Shown here: positions 63,599 through 64,000 of the stretch, piece by piece
Position numbering within the stretch: the first letter of the stretch is position 1
Layout of the letters: each line of letters begins with the position of its first letter
From: Chloroflexota bacterium
GTDB taxonomy: Bacteria > Chloroflexota > Chloroflexia > Thermomicrobiales > UBA6265
Length of the DNA stretch: 64,000 nucleotides
NCBI GenBank assembly: GCA_023423795.1
Contig: JAFAEX010000136.1
Location: 1 to 64,000, forward strand
Direction of reading: 5' to 3'
Translations under genes and position numbers: made by a program
The notes under the pieces: generated by a model
Told to the model about the DNA's origin: nothing
The model's database searches: none
What the model saw: the letters and a program-made list of their open reading frames with translations, nothing else

Positions 63599-64000
63599 AT
63601 GCCCTCCGTGACCGACCGCGCCAACAAGGCAATTCTCGCCGAAACCCCGCCCCGCGACGGGCGGCCGAAGGCGGTGTTCCGCTCCGCCGGCGACCGCTTC
63701 ATGCTGGTCGAGTTCGGCGAAATGGCCCTCGACCTGACGCTCAACTTCCGGGTGCTCGGGCTCAACGATCGCCTCAAGGCCGACCGGCCCGAGGGTGTGG
63801 TCGAGACCATCCCCGCGCTGCGCTCGATCCTCGTCCACTACGACAGCACCCGGCTCGCCCCGGCGGATCTCATCGCCGCCATCGACCGCGAGTACGCCGC
63901 GCTGCCCCCGGTCGAGGACCTCGTGATTCCCAGCCGGGAGATCACGCTGCCGCTGGCCGTGGATGACCAGTGGACGCGCGCCGACATCGCGAAGTACGTC
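63599..64000 (+). CDS. Carboxyltransferase subunit-1 domain protein (KipI/PxpB/urea carboxylase type), 3' end outside window
   Basis: The visible ~134 residues contain FRSAGDRFMLVEFGEMALDL, LNFRVLGLNDRL, GVVETIPALRSILVHYDS and then IPSREITLPLAVDDQWTRADIAKYV. These match the allophanate hydrolase subunit 1/PxpB (KipI) domain; the last stretch recalls urea carboxylase or 5-oxoprolinase/urea amidolyase proteins. The frame is open to the window edge. ATG 63599 directly follows AGGAGAGG; GTG 63608 is an alternative start. Divergent from the sugar-type ABC operon. Confidence 0.8.
   Translation, partial: MPSVTDRANKAILAETPPRDGRPKAVFRSAGDRFMLVEFGEMALDLTLNFRVLGLNDRLKADRPEGVVETIPALRSILVHYDSTRLAPADLIAAIDREYAALPPVEDLVIPSREITLPLAVDDQWTRADIAKYV

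Noticed and set aside
60669..63611. Plus-strand open frame of about 980 codons across the sugar ABC genes
   Set aside because: Antisense shadow of three well-supported genes; no domain and composition typical of reverse-frame translation.
1..64000. CRISPR arrays, prophage or IS elements
   Set aside because: No regularly spaced direct repeats, integrase, transposase or phage structural genes seen; the only mobile-like element is the non-autonomous palindrome at 58462-58554.

Overview
This 64 kb window is a high-GC bacterial chromosome segment, most likely from a Thermomicrobiales-type member of the Chloroflexota. That placement is inference. It rests on the secreted proteins whose mature ends begin AQDATP (the peptide-binding protein at 12248 and the sugar-type binding protein at 62268), on the mix of Firmicutes-like gene order (tmk next to a PII-like protein, ruvB-queA, der-plsY) with very high GC, and on GTG/TTG starts and recurring TATACT/TACACT -10 boxes. 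There is no CRISPR array, prophage or complete insertion sequence. Most of the window is core genome.

Layout. 1-9.5 kb: 3' part of ftsK, a kinase-like gene, a zinc ribbon, recR, a tandem GNAT protein, an R3H/SpoIIIAA-like ATPase, tmk, a PII-like (cyclic-di-AMP receptor family) protein, a membrane zinc ribbon and tRNA-Asn. 9.7-16 kb: a VOC protein with a premature stop, an Rrf2 regulator overlapping larE, and a peptide ABC transporter (binding protein plus two permeases, no ATPases) ended by a 21-bp bidirectional terminator. 16-28 kb: rpsO-pnp with structured leaders, mtnP, a SEDS protein, a coupled nrtR-nadK pair, Trm112, then ruvB-queA-cyclophilin. 27-31 kb: a two-gene operon for a probable recombination protein with a consensus promoter and LexA-type box, opposite dnaN-recF. 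31-45.5 kb: a propeller lipoprotein, tRNA-Gln, folD, an XRE regulator, dnaE, polX, a Mur-ligase-like gene, tatD and glmS. 45.5-56 kb: a glmS ribozyme, purB, gcvT-gcvH-gcvPA, der-plsY, galE, glyA, rsfS and a CAT tRNA. 56-64 kb: a sugar-type ABC operon with two ATPase/permease sets and a dehydrogenase, one ATPase gene cut at its 5' end by a palindromic repeat, and a divergent carboxyltransferase-family gene running off the window.

Themes. DNA replication and repair are dense (dnaE, dnaN, recF, recR, ruvB, polX, tatD, ftsK, the putative annealing protein). Two genes, ruvB and the 27552-28196 gene, carry near-identical GAAC-N4-GTTC palindromes and look SOS-controlled. One-carbon and glycine metabolism is represented by folD, glyA and the gcv genes, NAD metabolism by nrtR-nadK.

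The most notable observations are a glmS self-cleaving riboswitch in a non-Firmicute setting, the LexA-box pair, an rsfS gene whose only ribosome-binding site faces an ATC codon, a FolD lacking two active-site residues, a REP-like palindrome that removed the start of an ABC ATPase, and several apparently leaderless genes.
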